A DNA stretch of 64,000 nucleotides, from assembly GCA_030549335.1 (NCBI GenBank), contig JAUKPH010000023.1, forward strand, positions 3,615,501 to 3,679,500, given 5' to 3'. The notes under the pieces are model-generated. The model was given only the letters and a program-made list of their open reading frames with translations, did not search any database and was not told where the DNA came from. Source of the stretch: Pontederia crassipes (lineage: Eukaryota; Streptophyta; Magnoliopsida; Commelinales; Pontederiaceae). Below are positions 60,354 to 64,000 of the stretch, one piece after another. A program made the position numbers and the translations under genes. Each line of letters opens with the position of its first letter. Within the stretch, counting starts at the first letter, position 1.

Positions 60354-61500
60354 CTGTAACGTCCCGAGACTCACGTGACTTTCACGTGCTCAGAGTCGTC
60401 CCGAAGGCGCTACACTATTCTATATAAAATAATTTTTACGAAATTATAAATTATAAAATGCGAAATTAATAATAATAGTATCTAAAAATCCATAATATCA
60501 AGGAGCTGAAAATGTCCATGTCTACACCATATGCTAAATATGCAGAAAAATTAAAGTTAATCAATAATATAGTAGGACATAATCCTATATCATGTGCAAT
60601 ATCTCTGTTACTGAGCCTGACCACCTACATCACCATATTCTATCATCTCACCTGCATAAATTTAGAAGTAGGAAAAAACCCATGAGTATAAAAATACTCA
60701 GTACGTAGGGTCTAACCATAACGATAATCAATAATCAACAGTACTAGATAAATCAATGGCAATATGGAGCAATAAACAATATCGCACTGGATAAGACAAT
60801 ATGAGAAGTTCAATAATCAATAAAACAATATAACCATAAATCAATAAAGATGATCACGAAAGGGGGTCAATAAATCGATCAATATCATTTAACAATAATC
60901 AATTATCAATTATGTCTGATCACTATGACACTGTCCAATTTAATAATTTCAATTCAATTATCAATATCAATGGTCATCGGCCAATAATAATTTCTATTCG
61001 ATTCAATGGGCGGAGGCAAAGCCGATCAACGTCAAAATTCGAATGACTATGATTCAATTCTATGTCCATTCAATTCAATTCGATTTCCATTCTTTTCAGT
61101 TCAATCTTTTGAGTTATTCAATTCAATAGGGAGCGCTCAGTCAATTAAGGGAAACTTTATGTCTCTTTCGTGTAGGTTAGTGGAGGATCAAACCACAGTA
61201 AGTCGCCCTCCAATAATAACGCTAATAATAGCTTCATGATGACGGGGGACCATGACCATCACAGAACAATCATAGCTTCCCTAAAGGATGACGTCTCATA
61301 CTCTAGGTATATTATCTGCCCCGTATAATATCCATAATAATATCAATATGACCCAAGGAGCTTAGAAACAATCGGAGACCATGGAGACACAATAGTTTCT
61401 ATCTTTTATCTTGTTTATCCTAAAAATATATCTTTAACAATTTAATTTAGGTTAAACAAGGACCCAATCAGAAAAAAACTACTGGATCAATATTATGATT
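60354..61500 (-). repeat. Tekay-like gypsy 5' LTR (outer limit approximate)
   Basis: On the minus strand the LTR ends gagtctcgggacgttaca at 60354, directly before the primer site. It includes actgagtatttttatactc, a motif I associate with Del/Tekay LTRs. The outer (5') end could not be placed; 61500 is an estimate. There is no second LTR. Confidence 0.55.
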
Positions 61501-61875
61501 AATCACATAATCAAGTAGAACAATAAGATCAATAATCTCAAGTCAGATCTGAAGAACAAGAGTCAGAGATGTTCTTGCAGGGTCTGCGCACTGGCGCCGT
61601 AGCCGCCCCACGGGGGATCAGGCCCTTGCCCACTGCCGTCCTCCGACCCATACCGCCCCGAGAGTGCACCAGAAAGCGCTGGACAGGCCTGCCAAACAAC
61701 AGACGCCGTCGAGGCGCACTGGGTTCCGGCACCAGAACGCCGGCAGACATGCTTGAAGCCCGCAGGATCTGCCACCTCCAGATTCACCGCGCTTGACGCC
61801 GCCGCGCTTGATGCCGCCGCAGAGAGAGACCGGGCCATGCCGGATGCCCGAGACTCCAGCTCGCTGGACCTCCAC
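61501..61875 (-). other. GC-rich block at spacer/array junction
   Basis: Open frames exist on both strands. The most protein-like is the minus frame 61563-61838 (MARSLSAAASSAAASSAVNL, then EVADPAGFKHVCRRSG). It starts 37 bases from the resumption of the array. It may be a first exon or LTR sequence. I do not recognise it. Confidence 0.35.
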
Positions 61876-62821
61876 CATGTTTTAACAACTAGCAGGCAGG
61901 TTTAGATATTTAGTATAATTTGAGCATATTTACATAAAAGGTTTTTAAGGAAGAAAAGTTATTTAAAATCCACTTGATGTAGGAGGCAAAAACATCATAC
62001 TCAAAACCACTATGAGATAATATTGGTCAACTTTATCACAAAATGTCTCAATCATCCTTAGAGGGTTTATTAGTGGAATATCTTTCAGAACCATTTCTTT
62101 AACAATAGGAAAAATAAGAAAATATACATGTATCATTTAAGCATACGAAAATGGGGAGCATATTTCAAAAGAATATTTTCTTTGGACAATCATAGGTTAG
62201 GCTCATATAAAACACAGGGGCTAAACAAAGAATTTAGATGAAAAACATTTTAAATTACAGGTCGTATAAGTGTACATAGGAAGTGAGAAGCGAGATACCA
62301 CAATACTCAGTTTTCCACCGGATGATATGGTATTGCCCTTGACGAGCACAAATACTTCTACCGCACATTGTAAATGAGAATCATGCATCCGAGTTTCAGA
62401 AAATGCCAGCAAAATATCACTATGTAGAGTTAAAGTTACCTCCTTAGAGTAAGATGAACAACGGAGCACATGAAACATTTGTGGAGATGAAGATGGGTAA
62501 TAGCATGATTCTCTCCCATTTTTGTGTCATCTGGTTCATTGAACTTTATCAGGGAAATGTGGAAGCATTATAACCTATAGATATATTGAAAACAGCTTAG
62601 CTGCACGAAATCATAATAAACTTGTCAAACTAATGAATTAGAAAAGATGCTGACGAATGACTAAGAAATAGTGAGTTAGCAAATTCACATGTAGTAACAA
62701 ACAATGAAAAAAATAAAATAAACCATAACGCAAAATTTCAGCACCGAGGTTAGATGCCATAAAAGATAACATGAAAAATGGTCAAGACCACTCACTTAAC
62801 TACAGACAACATTTGCAATTG
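61876..62821 (-). repeat. Tandem array unit U7, 5'-incomplete
   Basis: The array resumes inside a unit at ccatgttttaacaactagc, at an offset of about 0.95 kb. It therefore overlaps in content with the end of truncated U6. Private variants ally it with U5. Confidence 0.88.
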
Positions 62822-64000
62822 TGACTCCCACATTAGCGGTCAGATAGAGACAAGCTTTAGCATGCAGATTTAAATTGGCTTGCCTCGAACACTAGTAAAT
62901 CAGGTAGCAATGTAGCAACATGGAAGAAAGCTAACTCTTTCTTTTTTACCAGAAATGGTTTTAGGCTGCAAGAAATGGTTGTCAGTTAACTCCTGACGAA
63001 AGAAAGAATGCATGATTGTAACCCAATACATATATTAAACCAATGGATCTTAAACATTAAAATAAGTAAACCACAATGCATGCAATTCTTTTGCATTTGA
63101 AAATTGTTTTGCCTGTGTATATTCCAGACTTCCAGTGCACTGCAACATAGACAACGAAAGTTAGACAAGCTCATGAATGAGGCAGAAGGAACTTCCTGAC
63201 ATAGGTGATTTTAAGAATTTACAGAAATAAATAGAGCAAGCTTCCAATGCTGCTTTTTTTAGACAAGGTCAACAACCCGTTATGTAGAGCCAATCCATTG
63301 TTCAAGAGAAAGCAGGATAGATAAAACCTAACCAAATTGGGGACTCTAAGAAACGAATCCAAGAGTACTAGCTGCCGTGACTTGGACTTGGACCTGCTAT
63401 CCACCTGAGCCAACCACTTTGGTTTGGTAATGCTCTTTAAAAGAGAGAAGGTTGTGTTTGATCAAGTTTGCAAGGAAAATGTTGATGACCAACTTAATTA
63501 CGATACTAGGAGTTCCTTCTCTACATTGAAAACTCTGTTTTTTACTTAAAAAGAGGAGACCTACCAGATTTGTAAGCATCATATTTTTATTAATGAAATT
63601 GATATTTACATTGACAAGGTCAACATTGTATTTAAAACTCTTTTAGTTTCCTTTATGTGTTGGTGAGGTATAGACATCATTGAAGTCTAATGTTCGTACC
63701 CAATTTGGGGGAAAATGATGTGCAGAGACTTAAAATAGGTACAGTCCATGTTTTAACTTCATGTTTTGACAACTAGCAGGCAAGTTTGGATATTTAAAAT
63801 AGGTACAGTCCATGTGTTAGCATAATTTGAGCATATTTACGTAAAAACTTATCAAGGAAGTAAAGTTATTTAAAAGCCACATGAAATATCTTTCGGAATC
63901 ATTTCTTTAACAACAGAAAAAAGAAGAAAAATATACATGTATCATTTACCACGCATACGAAAATGGGAAGCATATTTCAAAAGAATATTTTCCCTGAACA
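62822..64000 (-). repeat. Tandem array unit U8, runs off window
   Basis: It is allied with U6 by the shared local duplication (63733 and 63798 areas) and by variants such as ggaatcatttctttaacaac. It lacks about 110 bases near 63885 relative to U6 and continues past the window end. Confidence 0.88.

Overview
This window is repeat-rich nuclear DNA from a flowering plant. The evidence is angiosperm-type chromovirus, Tekay-like Ty3/gypsy, Ty1/copia, Sirevirus-like, L1, RTE and hAT elements, interrupted GT-AG host gene fragments (FD-like bZIP, universal stress protein, heparan-alpha-glucosaminide acetyltransferase-like), and AT-rich intergenic sequence with TA and CT microsatellites. The lineage cannot be fixed by eye. 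I found no intact host gene, no rRNA or tRNA gene, and no CRISPR. Every host-derived locus seen here is a fragment or is broken.

Region 1 (1-23.6 kb) is a large inverted duplication. Sequence at 1-1205, 6743-7535 and 9022-9832 recurs in reverse complement at 22375-23575, 21401-22228 and 20895-21072. Indels between the arms show several rearrangements: L1 and RTE elements and intergenic DNA are present only on the left, a copia LTR-like piece only on the right, and a 619-bp hAT-like element sits on the left with an empty target site on the right. The arms carry exon fragments of an HGSNAT-like membrane acetyltransferase gene. Between the arms lie an L1 ORF1 remnant, a gypsy pol fragment, and an FD-like bZIP gene whose first exon is split by a complete 5.6-kb chromodomain Ty3/gypsy element (5-bp target duplication). 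The bZIP exons resume on the other side of it.

Region 2 (23.6-27.8 kb) holds a 5'-truncated RTE copy and a decayed copia element. A 913-bp hAT-type non-autonomous element with an 8-bp target duplication is inserted in the copia reverse-transcriptase region.

Region 3 (27.8-49.9 kb and 61.9-64 kb) is a tandem array of about 1.83-1.99 kb units that I do not recognise. Unit 2 was hit three times: by a copia element whose internal part is inverted relative to its LTRs, and by two full-length, nearly identical RTE elements in opposite orientation with 21-bp and 17-bp target duplications. Both RTE copies share an in-frame TGA between the endonuclease and reverse-transcriptase domains.

Region 4 (49.9-61.9 kb) interrupts the array. 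It contains a GC-rich island, AT-rich DNA, a three-exon universal stress protein pseudogene, a probable Sirevirus LTR with adjoining internal sequence, and the gag/5' LTR end of a Tekay-like gypsy element. Units on its two sides match as pairs (U5-U6 with U7-U8), which indicates a higher-order duplication.

How it fits together: the window is best read as a record of duplication and nested transposition. Potential activity is limited to the two young RTE copies, and even these have stops or a frameshift.
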